Shown piece by piece: positions 44,292 to 52,690 of a DNA stretch of 64,000 nt. The stretch is from JADYZU01 sp964540965 (lineage in GTDB: Bacteria; Pseudomonadota; Alphaproteobacteria; Rhodobacterales; Rhodobacteraceae), in contig CAZIOT010000003.1 of assembly GCA_964540965.1 (NCBI GenBank), positions 201,627 through 265,626 on the forward strand. The letters are read 5' to 3'. The first letter of the stretch is position 1; every line of letters starts with the position of its first letter. Below the pieces are notes generated by a model. That model saw only the letters and a program-made list of their open reading frames with translations, was not told the origin of the DNA and did no database searches. The translations under genes were made by a program, and so were the position numbers.

Positions 44292-44938
44292 GATGGTGCC
44301 TTTCCTCTGAGGAACTCGATCAGCCGCTGCCACCAGCTGGGGATGGTTGCGGGTTGGATGGGCGACGGCGCCCGCCCGCTTGCAGGGCGCAGCAAGGCCA
44401 GCGCTTCTGTCTCGGTGAGGCGCCGGATCGGTCGTGAAAAATCGACCCGTCCGTTGCGATCGACGGCCCAGACGGGGATCGTGCCGGCCGGATAGCTGCC
44501 CTTGGCGAAGAGATCGCGTTCGGCCTCGCGGCGGGACCGGATGGCTGCGGGCTTGAGCCAGCCCATGAAGCCTCGAGCCGCCGCCGCGCGATTGCCAGCG
44601 TTCAGGTGGCGCGTCAGCGCGGCCTTCGCGATGCCGCCGGTGTTGTAGTGAAAGCTGACCAGCGCATCGAACTCATGGGGCGCGAGCGGCACCTTCACGG
44701 CGCGTAGCACCTCGGTCTCGTAAGCGGCAAGGTCGGTGCGGAGAAGCCGGAACGCCTCGCGGACCCCGGCATCAAGATCGGCGGGCATGCCGCGGGGCAT
44801 CTGGGCCGGATCGGGCGGTCCCGCGGCAGCGGTGTGGCCGATGCCGAAGGTCCAGATGCCCTTCACATCGCGATAGGGTCCGGGCACGACGCCTTCGTGC
44901 CGGATCAGGGCCAGGAGGCCCCAGTCTGTCATCTGCAT
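44288..44938 (-). CDS. Phage lysozyme (GH24 endolysin)
   Basis: A 216-residue T4-type lysozyme. The catalytic E-x8-D-x5-T set is E15, D24 and T30, in RHEG, YRD and IWTFGIGHT. The family motif ALVSFHYNTGG is also present. There is no signal peptide, so release should need a holin; two candidate holins are next to it. It is unusual in lying between tail genes. Confidence 0.9.
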   Translation of the reverse strand: MQMTDWGLLALIRHEGVVPGPYRDVKGIWTFGIGHTAAAGPPDPAQMPRGMPADLDAGVREAFRLLRTDLAAYETEVLRAVKVPLAPHEFDALVSFHYNTGGIAKAALTRHLNAGNRAAAARGFMGWLKPAAIRSRREAERDLFAKGSYPAGTIPVWAVDRNGRVDFSRPIRRLTETEALALLRPASGRAPSPIQPATIPSWWQRLIEFLRGKAPS

Positions 44939-44942
44939 GGGA

Positions 44943-45077
44943 TCACCCGAAAAGCGAGAGAATGAAGATCAGCGTGGCGATGGCGAGGCCTGTCCCCACG
45001 CGGTGGCGGAAGGCGTGCCGCGGATCAGTGGCGTCGCAGCGAAGGGCGCGCATGAGGCGGACAAGCTCATTCCTCAT
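44943..45077 (-). CDS. Very small membrane protein (44 aa)
   Basis: An ORF from ATG 45077 to TGA at 44943, overlapping the holin-like gene by 11 bp. It has a charged N-terminus (VRLMRALRCDATDPRHAF) and one C-terminal transmembrane helix (TGLAIATLIFILSLFG). Size and location in the lysis cassette suggest a lysis accessory, but no family is recognised. Confidence 0.45.
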   Translation of the reverse strand: MRNELVRLMRALRCDATDPRHAFRHRVGTGLAIATLIFILSLFG

Positions 45078-45417
45078 CGGCCCCTCCCTTCGTGCCCCGC
45101 AGACGCGCGAGCACCACTTCGATGAGGGCGGCCCCGAAGACCCCGACGAGGTAGGCGGCCGAGCCCGCTGCGCCCCCGGCCGGGATAGCTTGCGGCGGCA
45201 GGACGAGCCATGTGGTGATAAACGCCATGGACAGGCTGCCCATGCCCGCTGCGATCAGACCGCCAATGAGGATGTGCCGCAGGGCATCGCGCAGCCGCAT
45301 CCGCGTTGTCAGCGCATTGGTCGCGCCGCCCAGGGCACCCCAGGCGGCAAGGATCGCCGCCGTGGATGTGGCGAGTTCCCTGAGCGCCGCCGCCAGAAAT
45401 CCGGTCTCGTCGTTCAT
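45067..45417 (-). CDS. Putative holin-like membrane protein
   Basis: A 116-residue protein with an amphipathic N-terminal helix and two or three transmembrane helices (ILIGGLIAAGMGSLSMAFIT and GAAGSAAYLVGVFGAALIEV). It precedes the tiny membrane gene and the lysozyme gene in one overlapping chain, which fits a holin. The start ATG 45417 overlaps the DUF2460 stop by 4 bp. Confidence 0.6.
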   Translation of the reverse strand: MNDETGFLAAALRELATSTAAILAAWGALGGATNALTTRMRLRDALRHILIGGLIAAGMGSLSMAFITTWLVLPPQAIPAGGAAGSAAYLVGVFGAALIEVVLARLRGTKGGADEE

Positions 45418-46040
45418 GTGCGGAGTTCCACGAGGGGGATGGAGGTGATCGAGCCGAGGCGCTCGAGATCGAGGGTCACGTCGAGCATGTCGGTGTCGAA
45501 GCGGACGGGGACGTCGAATTCGAAGCCTGCGGTGACGGCGACGCCAGCAGCGGGGGCCGTAGCAAAGGTGACGAGGCCAGTCGCAGTGGAAACTGACCAA
45601 CCAGACGCTTGCGGCGTGCCATTCACGGCGATGGTGACGGCCCCGGCGACAGGCTTGGTGATGGCCCGCGTCCAGGACTGCGCGCCGGAGGTATAGCGCT
45701 TGATGAGCTGGAACTGCGTCGTCGTTCCGTTGCCGGTGCCAATGGGCTGGTCGGTCGGCCCCGGCGTTTGGGACGGGACACAGGACTTGAAGTCGGCCCA
45801 ATCCTTGAAACGAAAGCCGTGGAGGCGGCCATTGCGGGCCTCGAAGAAGGCGACGACGGCAGCCAGATCGTCAGCACGGCGGATGCCATAGGCGACGTCG
45901 TAGCGGCGGCGCGAGTTGGCCCAGCTCGCGTTGCGCTCCTCGGCCCCGCTTGCCAGTTCGACGATCTGGGTGCGGCGCTCTGGGCCACCCCGCGCGCCCC
46001 GACTGATGTTGTCCGGAAACCGGACTTCGTGAAATGCCAT
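45414..46040 (-). CDS. DUF2460 tail protein (GTA gp12-like)
   Basis: A 208-residue protein with the DUF2460 pattern FHEVRFPDNISRGARGGPER at the N-terminus, YDVAYGIRRADDLAAVVAFF and GFRFKDWADF in the middle, and a beta-rich C-terminus. In the GTA it is the distal tail protein connecting tube and hub. It follows the tape measure gene by about 9 bp. Confidence 0.9.
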   Translation of the reverse strand: MAFHEVRFPDNISRGARGGPERRTQIVELASGAEERNASWANSRRRYDVAYGIRRADDLAAVVAFFEARNGRLHGFRFKDWADFKSCVPSQTPGPTDQPIGTGNGTTTQFQLIKRYTSGAQSWTRAITKPVAGAVTIAVNGTPQASGWSVSTATGLVTFATAPAAGVAVTAGFEFDVPVRFDTDMLDVTLDLERLGSITSIPLVELRT

Positions 46041-46049
46041 GGCGGATCC

Positions 46050-48512
46050 TCACATGCCGCGTCGGCCCATCGACACAGCGCGGGCGATGTCGCTGGCCAC
46101 TTGCGACCGGGATTGGCGGAAGCTCTCGGCATCCCGCGCGTTGATCGTGACATTGACGGTGGAGGCCCCCGCCTGGCCGTAACCTGCGGCTTCGCGCCGT
46201 GACAGAACCCGTTCCCCGCGCTGCAGGATCGCGGGCACCTCGTCGGGCCGAAGCCCCGCCCAGCCGCCACTGTGCATGCGCGGCGCACCCGCAAAGGCCA
46301 GCGCCGGGACCATGCGCCCGGGACCGGGAGCGCCGACCACACCGCCCGCATGCAGGATGTTCGCGAAAATTCCACCCGCGCCACCCAGCGCGCCGGAAAG
46401 GGCATTCGCGATGGGGCCGAGGATGAAGCGCCGGGCGGCGAGCTTGGCGAGATCGGCGATCAGCGAGGTGACCAGGTCGCGGAAGTCGAGCTTGCCGGTC
46501 TTCACGAAGTCACCGATCGCGTTCTCCGCCGAGGTGAAGGCGCCCACCAGAACGTTGCCGATGTCCCCGCCGATCTCACGCGCCTTGGCGGCGTAATCGG
46601 CGAGCGCTGCGGTGACGGCCTGCCAGCCGTTCAGCGCGATGTCCGCGCCCTCGGCTGCGGCCGCCCCGGCATCACGCGCAGCGCCGCCTGCGCCATCGGC
46701 GGCGGCAGCGGCGTCGTTCAGACCGGTGGTCAAGGCATCGGCCGAAGCGGCGGCATCGGCGAGTGCGGTCTCCGCCTCGGTCCCCGTGGCATTCACCGCA
46801 TCCTTCAGCGCCTGCCAACTGGCCAGCGGCCGACCGGCAGCATCGGCCAACATGCCTGCGGCCTCACGATAGCCGTCGGCTCGCGCGCGAGCATCGTCGG
46901 CCATGGTGCCGAGACCGAGGTCGGGCGGTTCCAGGTAGGTATGAGCGAGTGCGGCCGAAAAGGCATCCGCGGCGGCGGCACCGGCTGCGGTCGCCGCGCC
47001 CTCGAACGGATTGCCGATGCGGCCAAGTTCAACAGGGTCCAGCGTGCCGATCCGGACACCGCCTTCACCCGTCGCCCATTCCGGCAGCAGTTCCAAGGCT
47101 GCGTTCAGGGTCTCGATGAAGCTGTTGATGCGCGTGACGACGCCGTTCAGCATCGCCTCGACGCCCGAGATCAGCCCGTTCGCCGCCTGGAACGCGAAAT
47201 CCCCGATGGCACCGGGCAGACTGCCCCAGATCGCGACGGCCGCATCATAGGCCCCCTGGAAGATCGCAGCCGTCCGGTCGCCGAAGCTGACCACGCCCGC
47301 GATGGCGCCCTCAAGGGCAGAGAGACTGGCCGCCTTCAGCCCCTCCCATCCACCGGCCATTTTGGCAAAGGCCGCGTCCAGCGACAGGCCGATGCGTGAC
47401 CAGACCTCGCGAGCAAAATCGCCGAGGAGCCGAAACGCCTCGCCCACTCCACCGACCCGGGTGACCAGCTGCGAGAACTGATAGACCAGCTCGCCCGCGC
47501 CGACGATCAGCGCACCGATGCCGGTACGGATCAACGCGCCGCGCAGGAAGACCAAGGCGGTGGCGAGGCCGCGAACCGACAGCGCCGCCACGGCGAGCCC
47601 CGCGACCCAGCGGCCGGCCATCACGGCGGCAAACGTTGCAGCATAGGACGCCAACCGCCCAAGGTTGCCGATAAGTCCGTCGATGGCCGAGCGCAGGATC
47701 CCGCCTTCGGAGGCGAGGGCGACGAAAGCATTGGCCAGCGCTTCGATGGTCGGAGCCACTGCGACGGCGATGCGGTTCCGAAGGCCATCGAAGACCAGAG
47801 ATACCGTGCCCAGCGCCAGCTGCGTGCGGCGCAGGGCTTCGAGGGCATCGCCATCTAGAACCGCCCCGAGATCGGATGCCTGATCCCCAAGCCGGGCCAT
47901 CTCGGCCCCGCCATTGCGCAGCAGCGGCAGCAGACGCGTGGCGTCCGAGGCCATGGCCTCGAGATAGAAGGTCATTTCCTGCTGGCTGAGACCGGCGCGT
48001 TCCAGCGTATCGACGTAGAGCTGCAGCGCCTCCGGCCCCGACAGACGCGCGAACTGGTCGGCGGTAACGCCCACTCGCGGGGCGACGTTCTCGAAGAAGT
48101 CGGCCATCGGCCCGCCGCCGGTTTGGAGGAAGTCGCCGACCCGGTCGTTCACGTCCTTAAGGATATCGGCCAGCTTCTCCTGCTCGATCCCGACCGTCCG
48201 CGCCCCTGCAGACCAGCGCTGCAGGGCCTCCGGCGTCGCATTGGCGACCTGCGCGAATTGCCGGATCTGGGCGGCACTTTCGGCCGTGGAGCGGACGATC
48301 AGTCCAAGGGAGGCCGTGGCGGCGGCAGCGGCGGCCCCGAGGGCGATGCCCGCACGACGAGCGAAACTGGCCAGCCGCGTGTTCGCCAGTTCCATCTCGC
48401 GGCTGAGCTGACCGAACCCCTTCGCCCCGGCCTCGCCGACGCCTTCCAGCTCAGCGCGCACCTGGCGACCGCCCACGGCGGCGAGCCGGACGGAGACGCG
48501 TTTCTCGGCCAT
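46050..48512 (-). CDS. Phage tail tape measure protein
   Basis: An 820-residue Ala-rich protein with an N-terminal coiled-coil region (GQLSREMELANTRLASFARR), hydrophobic helices from about residues 280-340, and a long helical, Ala/Asp-rich centre. Length sets the tail length. The C-terminus has the GTA TMP-like segment AAGYGQAGASTVNVTINARD. It lies directly after the tail-chaperone frame, as expected for siphophages. Confidence 0.88.
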   Translation of the reverse strand: MAEKRVSVRLAAVGGRQVRAELEGVGEAGAKGFGQLSREMELANTRLASFARRAGIALGAAAAAATASLGLIVRSTAESAAQIRQFAQVANATPEALQRWSAGARTVGIEQEKLADILKDVNDRVGDFLQTGGGPMADFFENVAPRVGVTADQFARLSGPEALQLYVDTLERAGLSQQEMTFYLEAMASDATRLLPLLRNGGAEMARLGDQASDLGAVLDGDALEALRRTQLALGTVSLVFDGLRNRIAVAVAPTIEALANAFVALASEGGILRSAIDGLIGNLGRLASYAATFAAVMAGRWVAGLAVAALSVRGLATALVFLRGALIRTGIGALIVGAGELVYQFSQLVTRVGGVGEAFRLLGDFAREVWSRIGLSLDAAFAKMAGGWEGLKAASLSALEGAIAGVVSFGDRTAAIFQGAYDAAVAIWGSLPGAIGDFAFQAANGLISGVEAMLNGVVTRINSFIETLNAALELLPEWATGEGGVRIGTLDPVELGRIGNPFEGAATAAGAAAADAFSAALAHTYLEPPDLGLGTMADDARARADGYREAAGMLADAAGRPLASWQALKDAVNATGTEAETALADAAASADALTTGLNDAAAAADGAGGAARDAGAAAAEGADIALNGWQAVTAALADYAAKAREIGGDIGNVLVGAFTSAENAIGDFVKTGKLDFRDLVTSLIADLAKLAARRFILGPIANALSGALGGAGGIFANILHAGGVVGAPGPGRMVPALAFAGAPRMHSGGWAGLRPDEVPAILQRGERVLSRREAAGYGQAGASTVNVTINARDAESFRQSRSQVASDIARAVSMGRRGM

Positions 48513-48534
48513 GGGATCGGATCTCTGAATGGGG

Positions 48535-49199
48535 TCAGTCGCGGCTGGCCGCGATCTGGTCGTTGACGCGGCGGACCATCACCGCCTCAAGGGCGGGCAG
48601 CAGTTCCGCGATGGCGGGTGCGGAGATGCCGAGAGCCGCGCCCAAGGCCAACGCCGCGCCCATGTCCCAGCCGATGACCGCGCCGGGGATGACGCGCATC
48701 TGCCCGCCAAGGCGCTGCGCCAGGTCCCAGACCTGCGCGCCCTCCAGCGTCAGCGGCCGGTTCAGCCTTGCGGGGCAGTCGGGACAAGGTCTTGAACAGG
48801 CCGTGCAGTAGCCTTCGCCCCCGCCGAAGGACCAGTCGGCAAGGGCGCAGAGCCGTTTTTTTCCGCGTCCAGCAGGAGGGCCTTGGCGACGTACAGGGTC
48901 TGGAACGCCTCGAAGGCGGGCCAGAAGTCGAGAAGCGCATTGATGGCCTCGGGGCTCGGATCGATGGGAGTACCATCGGCATCGCCGATCCCTTCCCATG
49001 CGAGGATCGCGCGCCGCGCCAGCGCCTTGGCCATGGCGAGTGCGGCTTCCTCGGTCGCCGTCCCCTCGGGAAGATCGGCAATCGCGGGATCGCCGCGCGC
49101 GGACACCATCAGCGCGGTGGTCAGCGGACGGAGCCGGACGCGCACGCCGGGGATGAGGTCGCACCACTGCGGCGCGTTGGAAAGGTCGAGGGTCAGCAT
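48535..49199 (-). CDS. Tail assembly chaperone, frameshifted long form
   Basis: The long product begins at ATG 49199, reads to the slippery site at 48861-48855, shifts -1 and continues to TGA at 48535, giving about 221 residues. The added C-terminal part includes LCALADWSFGGGEGYCTACS and PCPDCPARLNRPLTLEGAQV, with four cysteines. This mirrors the G-T fusion of lambda-type tail chaperones, which load the tape measure protein. No start codon with a ribosome site opens the downstream frame by itself. Confidence 0.75.
48762..49199 (-). CDS. Tail assembly chaperone, short form
   Basis: A 145-residue protein from ATG 49199 when translation does not shift frame; ends LVPTAPQG at 48762. Its body (LRPLTTALMVSARGDPAIAD, AKALARRAILAWEGIGDADG) is shared with the long form. 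It precedes the tape measure gene and follows the tail tube gene, matching GTA gene 10. It should coat the tape measure protein during tail assembly. Confidence 0.8.
   Translation of the reverse strand: MLTLDLSNAPQWCDLIPGVRVRLRPLTTALMVSARGDPAIADLPEGTATEEAALAMAKALARRAILAWEGIGDADGTPIDPSPEAINALLDFWPAFEAFQTLYVAKALLLDAEKNGSAPLPTGPSAGAKATARPVQDLVPTAPQG
48855..48861 (-). promoter_or_regulatory. Programmed -1 frameshift slippery heptamer
   Basis: The minus strand reads A AAA AAC in register with the upstream gene (codons GAA AAA AAC). This is a canonical X-XXY-YYZ slippery site, and slipping by -1 enters the overlapping open frame exactly at the tail-chaperone position. Confidence 0.8.
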
Positions 49200-49210
49200 G
49201 GCGGGCCTTC

Positions 49211-50149
49211 TCAGTAGGTTGCGACGGTGTTGACGAGGACGGCGGTGCACATCCGGGCGGGGCTGGTGGCCTTGGCCGCCTGCCAGTCGAAGGTGGCCTG
49301 AATGCCCTGCGGGCCCGGGATCTCGATGCGCGGGCGTGGCAGGTAGACCGCATGCGCGGTGAAGGTGAAGCTGGCCTCGGCCCCGAGGCTCCAGGCGAAA
49401 ACCAGTTCGCACGCGGTGCCGTCGATGGCCTGCGTGATCAGCGCGGTATCGGCAAAGCGCACCTCGACCCGGCCGGTCAGCGTGGCCATGCCAGGGTCCG
49501 CCCCCTCGATCTTGCCGTCGTTGCGGATGGTCTCGATCCGATCAAGACCATTGGAATAGGTAACCTCGGCCGAGATGACATTGCCGAGCGGAGAGCCGTT
49601 CCGCGTGATCGTCCCGTTGAAATGCCCGAACCGCTGCAAAGCGAGCGACGTAGGCGTACCAGCGGCCGTGGCCGCCGCGACGGTTTCCCCCTGCGCGACC
49701 AGCCGGGCGGTCGCAGTCAAGAGGCCTGAGCGCTGCATCTGCCAGGACAGCTGATCGCAGACGCAGCCGGTGTACATCGCGTAGCGCGGCACCTCGGGCA
49801 TCGCGGTCTCGATGGCCATGCTCGGCAGTGTCCAGTTGCCGGACTGGAAGGTGTGGGTTTTGGCCGTCGTCCCGGTTGTCGTGGGCGGACCGAAGGCCGC
49901 CTTCAGCCAGAGGCCGAAGTTCTCGACGTCGATCGGCACCACGACATCGCCGTCGGCGGTAACCGCGTCCCTGATCGGGGCCAAGGGGTCGCGCCCCTGG
50001 CCCAAGAGTTCCGAGGCAATCAGCGGCTGTTCGGAGCCGAGCGTGGTGCTGGCAAAGGGCACCGTGCGATAGCCCGAAGCGGGCGCGGTGCCATAGACGG
50101 TCTCGAACGCAAGCGCCATCTGCGCCCGCGCCCCATGGGCTCGTGCCAT
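49211..50149 (-). CDS. Major tail tube protein
   Basis: A 312-residue beta-rich protein starting at ATG 50149. N-terminus ARAQMALAFETVYGTAPASG and repeats such as YTGCVCDQLSWQMQRSG and GPQGIQATFDWQAAKATSPA are typical of GTA/siphophage tail tube proteins. It lies before the tail chaperone gene, corresponding to GTA gene 9. It polymerises into the tail tube. Confidence 0.82.
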   Translation of the reverse strand: MARAHGARAQMALAFETVYGTAPASGYRTVPFASTTLGSEQPLIASELLGQGRDPLAPIRDAVTADGDVVVPIDVENFGLWLKAAFGPPTTTGTTAKTHTFQSGNWTLPSMAIETAMPEVPRYAMYTGCVCDQLSWQMQRSGLLTATARLVAQGETVAAATAAGTPTSLALQRFGHFNGTITRNGSPLGNVISAEVTYSNGLDRIETIRNDGKIEGADPGMATLTGRVEVRFADTALITQAIDGTACELVFAWSLGAEASFTFTAHAVYLPRPRIEIPGPQGIQATFDWQAAKATSPARMCTAVLVNTVATY

Positions 50150-50214
50150 CGTATTCTCCTGTGCAGGGTTGAAGCGCGGTTGTGTTCTGTCAGGTCCTGT
50201 CGCACACAGAGGCG

Positions 50215-50661
50215 ATGTGCATTCCCCAACCAGATTTTTCGCCACGCAATGTGGTTCGATCGACCACCCTTGCGGTGATCGCTTCTATTCTCTCAGTGGC
50301 AGCCGTGGTGACCGGACCTGTCAGTGCCCAGACCAATACCGTGAGCGGAACCGTCCGTTCGGTCACCGACGGCGATACGTTCCGACTTCAAGGCATTGAT
50401 CAGACGATCCGGGTCTGGGGCCTTGATGCGCCCGAACGAAATGAACCAGGGGCACGAGCAGCGACCTCAGCGCTTCGACAGCTGATCGCCAATGAACGTC
50501 TGACCTGTCGCGTGCGTGACATTGACCGATATGATCGGATCGTCGGTCAGTGCTTCCTCCCCGACGGTCGCGATATCGCAGCCCAGATGATCGCTGCCGG
50601 TGTGGCGACCGAATACTGTCGGTACTCGGGCGGCCACTACAGAACCTGTCGCGGCAACTGA
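50215..50661 (+). CDS. Secreted thermonuclease (SNase-like), opposite-strand cargo gene
   Basis: A 148-residue protein with a signal peptide (LAVIASILSVAAVVTGPVSA) and a staphylococcal nuclease-like domain: VTDGDTFRLQGIDQTIRVWG, LDAPERNEPG, then RYDRIVGQCFL. It probably degrades nucleic acid outside the cytoplasm. The start is taken as ATG 50215 (an ATG at 50182 is in frame). It is plus-strand inside the minus-strand tail operon, between tail tube and terminator genes, so it is a moron-type insertion. Confidence 0.82.
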   Translation: MCIPQPDFSPRNVVRSTTLAVIASILSVAAVVTGPVSAQTNTVSGTVRSVTDGDTFRLQGIDQTIRVWGLDAPERNEPGARAATSALRQLIANERLTCRVRDIDRYDRIVGQCFLPDGRDIAAQMIAAGVATEYCRYSGGHYRTCRGN

Positions 50662-50671
50662 CCCGGTTGTC

Positions 50672-51091
50672 CTATCCGAGCGGGTCGGTCGTGGAATAGT
50701 GTAGGACGACCGGGATTACTGCAGCCTTCAGGCTGGCCGCGCCCTCGACCGGCAGATCGACCGGGCGCGGCGCTTCCGCCTCCACCCAATCGCAGAGCCC
50801 ACCCAGCGTGCGGTCGGCGGCAATTGCTGCGCCGATACTGGTGCAGAGGGTGTCGAAAGTGGCGTCACGGGCGCCCCCCTGTACGACCGCCTCGATCTCT
50901 GCCCGATGCTGGTAATGGTAGCGTAGCGGTGACAATGTCACTTCGGGTTCCCCCGGCTCGCCATCGCGCAGGATCAGGAGGCCCGCCGTGGGCACGCGCT
51001 CGGGTAGCACGTCGCCGCGCAACACGGTCGCATGCACCCCTTGTAAATGCGAACAAAGACGCTGAACTACTTCTTCGCGGATGCTGGGCAT
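50672..51091 (-). CDS. Probable tail terminator / tail completion protein
   Basis: A 139-residue protein from ATG 51091 with REEVVQRLCSHLQGVHATVL at the N-terminus and a C-terminal AAVIPVVLHYSTTDPLG. Its length and position between connector and tail tube genes fit a DUF3168-like tail terminator. The family match is weak, so this is mostly from synteny. Confidence 0.55.
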   Translation of the reverse strand: MPSIREEVVQRLCSHLQGVHATVLRGDVLPERVPTAGLLILRDGEPGEPEVTLSPLRYHYQHRAEIEAVVQGGARDATFDTLCTSIGAAIAADRTLGGLCDWVEAEAPRPVDLPVEGAASLKAAVIPVVLHYSTTDPLG

Positions 51092-51121
51092 CAGAACGGC
51101 TCCTGCCCGATTGTTGAGCTG

Positions 51122-51739
51122 ATGACGAAATGGAAATCGACTACGATGGCAACCACGGACTACACTGACATTTCTAGCCCGTGTCCCTGCGGGAAAAGTA
51201 CAATAACAGTGACCCAGGCCTCGCCGGATCATCCTTGGGTCAAAGCCAGTCAGATAACCTATTCGGCATCAATTGATTGTGCAGCCTGCCAGAAGGTCTA
51301 TTCCGTGAAGGAAGGATACGGAGCGTACCCATACTTGGTCCGAAAGGATGATCTCATCGCCTTCCAGACGGCAAAACAGAAGCGTTTCACTGCACAGAAG
51401 GCAATTGAGGGTTCCCAGCAAGCTGCCGCACTCCGGGACCGAATAGCATCAACCGTCGACGCTGAGATCTCGATGGCGGCAAGGCACCGGCAGTTGCAGA
51501 GACTTGGTCTCACTCTCGAGTCTCTGGCTTCATATCGCAAACGCCCATATTCAGGCGCCGAGGCTGGCAAACAAGCCGGAGGCCACAGTCTCGCGCGGAT
51601 CGGCAGCATTCCTGAAATGGGCGGAGGCGATATCGAATTCTTTACCGACGCCAAAGCGACGCTTGAACTGCTCGAGAACGAAGAGCGGAAACTTGAGCCG
51701 CGACCGGTAAAGACAGGGGCACGTTGGCTTCAGGCCTGA
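51122..51739 (+). CDS. Hypothetical two-CxxC protein, opposite-strand cargo gene
   Basis: A 205-residue plus-strand protein from ATG 51122 (ATG 51146 is an alternative). It has a CPCG and a CAAC pair within the first 55 residues, which could form a zinc ribbon, then a helical central region (ALRDRIASTVDAEISMAARH) and an acidic helix (TDAKATLELLENEERKLEPR). It interrupts the minus-strand tail operon and is convergent with the minus-strand DUF6441 gene (stops 1 bp apart). Lower GC and Lys-rich composition differ from its neighbours. Function unknown. Confidence 0.6.
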   Translation: MTKWKSTTMATTDYTDISSPCPCGKSTITVTQASPDHPWVKASQITYSASIDCAACQKVYSVKEGYGAYPYLVRKDDLIAFQTAKQKRFTAQKAIEGSQQAAALRDRIASTVDAEISMAARHRQLQRLGLTLESLASYRKRPYSGAEAGKQAGGHSLARIGSIPEMGGGDIEFFTDAKATLELLENEERKLEPRPVKTGARWLQA

Positions 51740-51740
51740 G

Positions 51741-52382
51741 TCAAACGCGACCTACCTTCACCCAGTTCGCCACGATCAGCCCCGGCACCGTGTCATGCGC
51801 CCGCTCAGCATCCCGCGCAAGGTCCAGCCGCTTCGGCAGCTTGACCTGCGGCACCAGCAGGAAGATCGGCGCGGTCACAAGGCCCCGGCCGGTCTTCGAC
51901 CGTGACGCCACGGCACGGCCCTTGGTGTTCAATCGTCCTTCGGCCACCAGCAGGCTCGGACCCCTGCGGCGATAGATGAACCGCAGGCGGAGACCAGTCC
52001 GGCGCTCCCATTCGCCGGGCGTGATCCGACCGCCGCGCAGGGACTTGCCTGCGGCGGGCGTTGGGATGGCCAGCCAGAAGCCGTTCTTCGAGCGGATGAG
52101 CGGGCCGGTGTCGTGCGCGCCGACGATGACCGGGGCGTTGGACCAGACCACTGCCGCCGCGTTCAGGCTGGGCGTGGCCTTGGGGAACTGCTCCGACCGG
52201 ATGGTCCGGGCAAGCCGGACCCCGAGCCCCGCGCCGGTGATCTGCAGCCGCCAGGCCGCCTTCAGCCCTGTCCCGGCCTCGCGGATTGCAGCCGATACGG
52301 CACGTTCGCCCGCCGCGACCTCGGCCGCCATCATCGCGACGATGTCGGGATCGATGTCGAGTTTCAGCTTCATGGCGGTCAT
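51741..52382 (-). CDS. DUF6441 phage protein
   Basis: A 213-residue protein with LDIDPDIVAMMAAEVAAGER, SNAPVIVGAHDTGPLIRSKN and the C-terminal FLLVPQVKLPKRLDLARDAE, matching DUF6441, seen in alphaproteobacterial phages at this position (tail completion / connector). The start overlaps the preceding gene stop (ATGA). Confidence 0.8.
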   Translation of the reverse strand: MTAMKLKLDIDPDIVAMMAAEVAAGERAVSAAIREAGTGLKAAWRLQITGAGLGVRLARTIRSEQFPKATPSLNAAAVVWSNAPVIVGAHDTGPLIRSKNGFWLAIPTPAAGKSLRGGRITPGEWERRTGLRLRFIYRRRGPSLLVAEGRLNTKGRAVASRSKTGRGLVTAPIFLLVPQVKLPKRLDLARDAERAHDTVPGLIVANWVKVGRV

Positions 52383-52690
52383 GCCGGGCGCAGGTCGACG
52401 GTCCAGACCAGCCGCTCGCGGTCTCGGACGGGTTCGCCCTGGATGAGGAAGGCGTCGCCGTCGATCTCTATACGGTCGCCAGGACGCGGCGTCGCCACTT
52501 CGGCGACGCGAAGGTCGATCCGGGTGGTTTCGGACCAGAGCCGCGCGTCGCCGAAGTCGGTGACCGCATCGGCACGCCTGGCGACCACGCGCACCAGCAT
52601 GGGCGCGCCGCCGTCAGCGATATAGACAGCGTCACTACCGATGTTGGGATCGGCGAAGAGCGCGCCAAGCGCGGCGGCGAAGGCGTTCAT
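52379..52690 (-). CDS. Head-tail connector-type protein (hypothetical)
   Basis: A 103-residue protein with FAAALGALFADPNIGSDAVY and RIDLRVAEVATPRPGDRIEI followed by a beta-rich end. Both start and stop overlap neighbours by 4 bp. Its place between cement protein and DUF6441 suggests a head-tail connector subunit; sequence alone does not prove it. Confidence 0.6.
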   Translation of the reverse strand: MNAFAAALGALFADPNIGSDAVYIADGGAPMLVRVVARRADAVTDFGDARLWSETTRIDLRVAEVATPRPGDRIEIDGDAFLIQGEPVRDRERLVWTVDLRPA

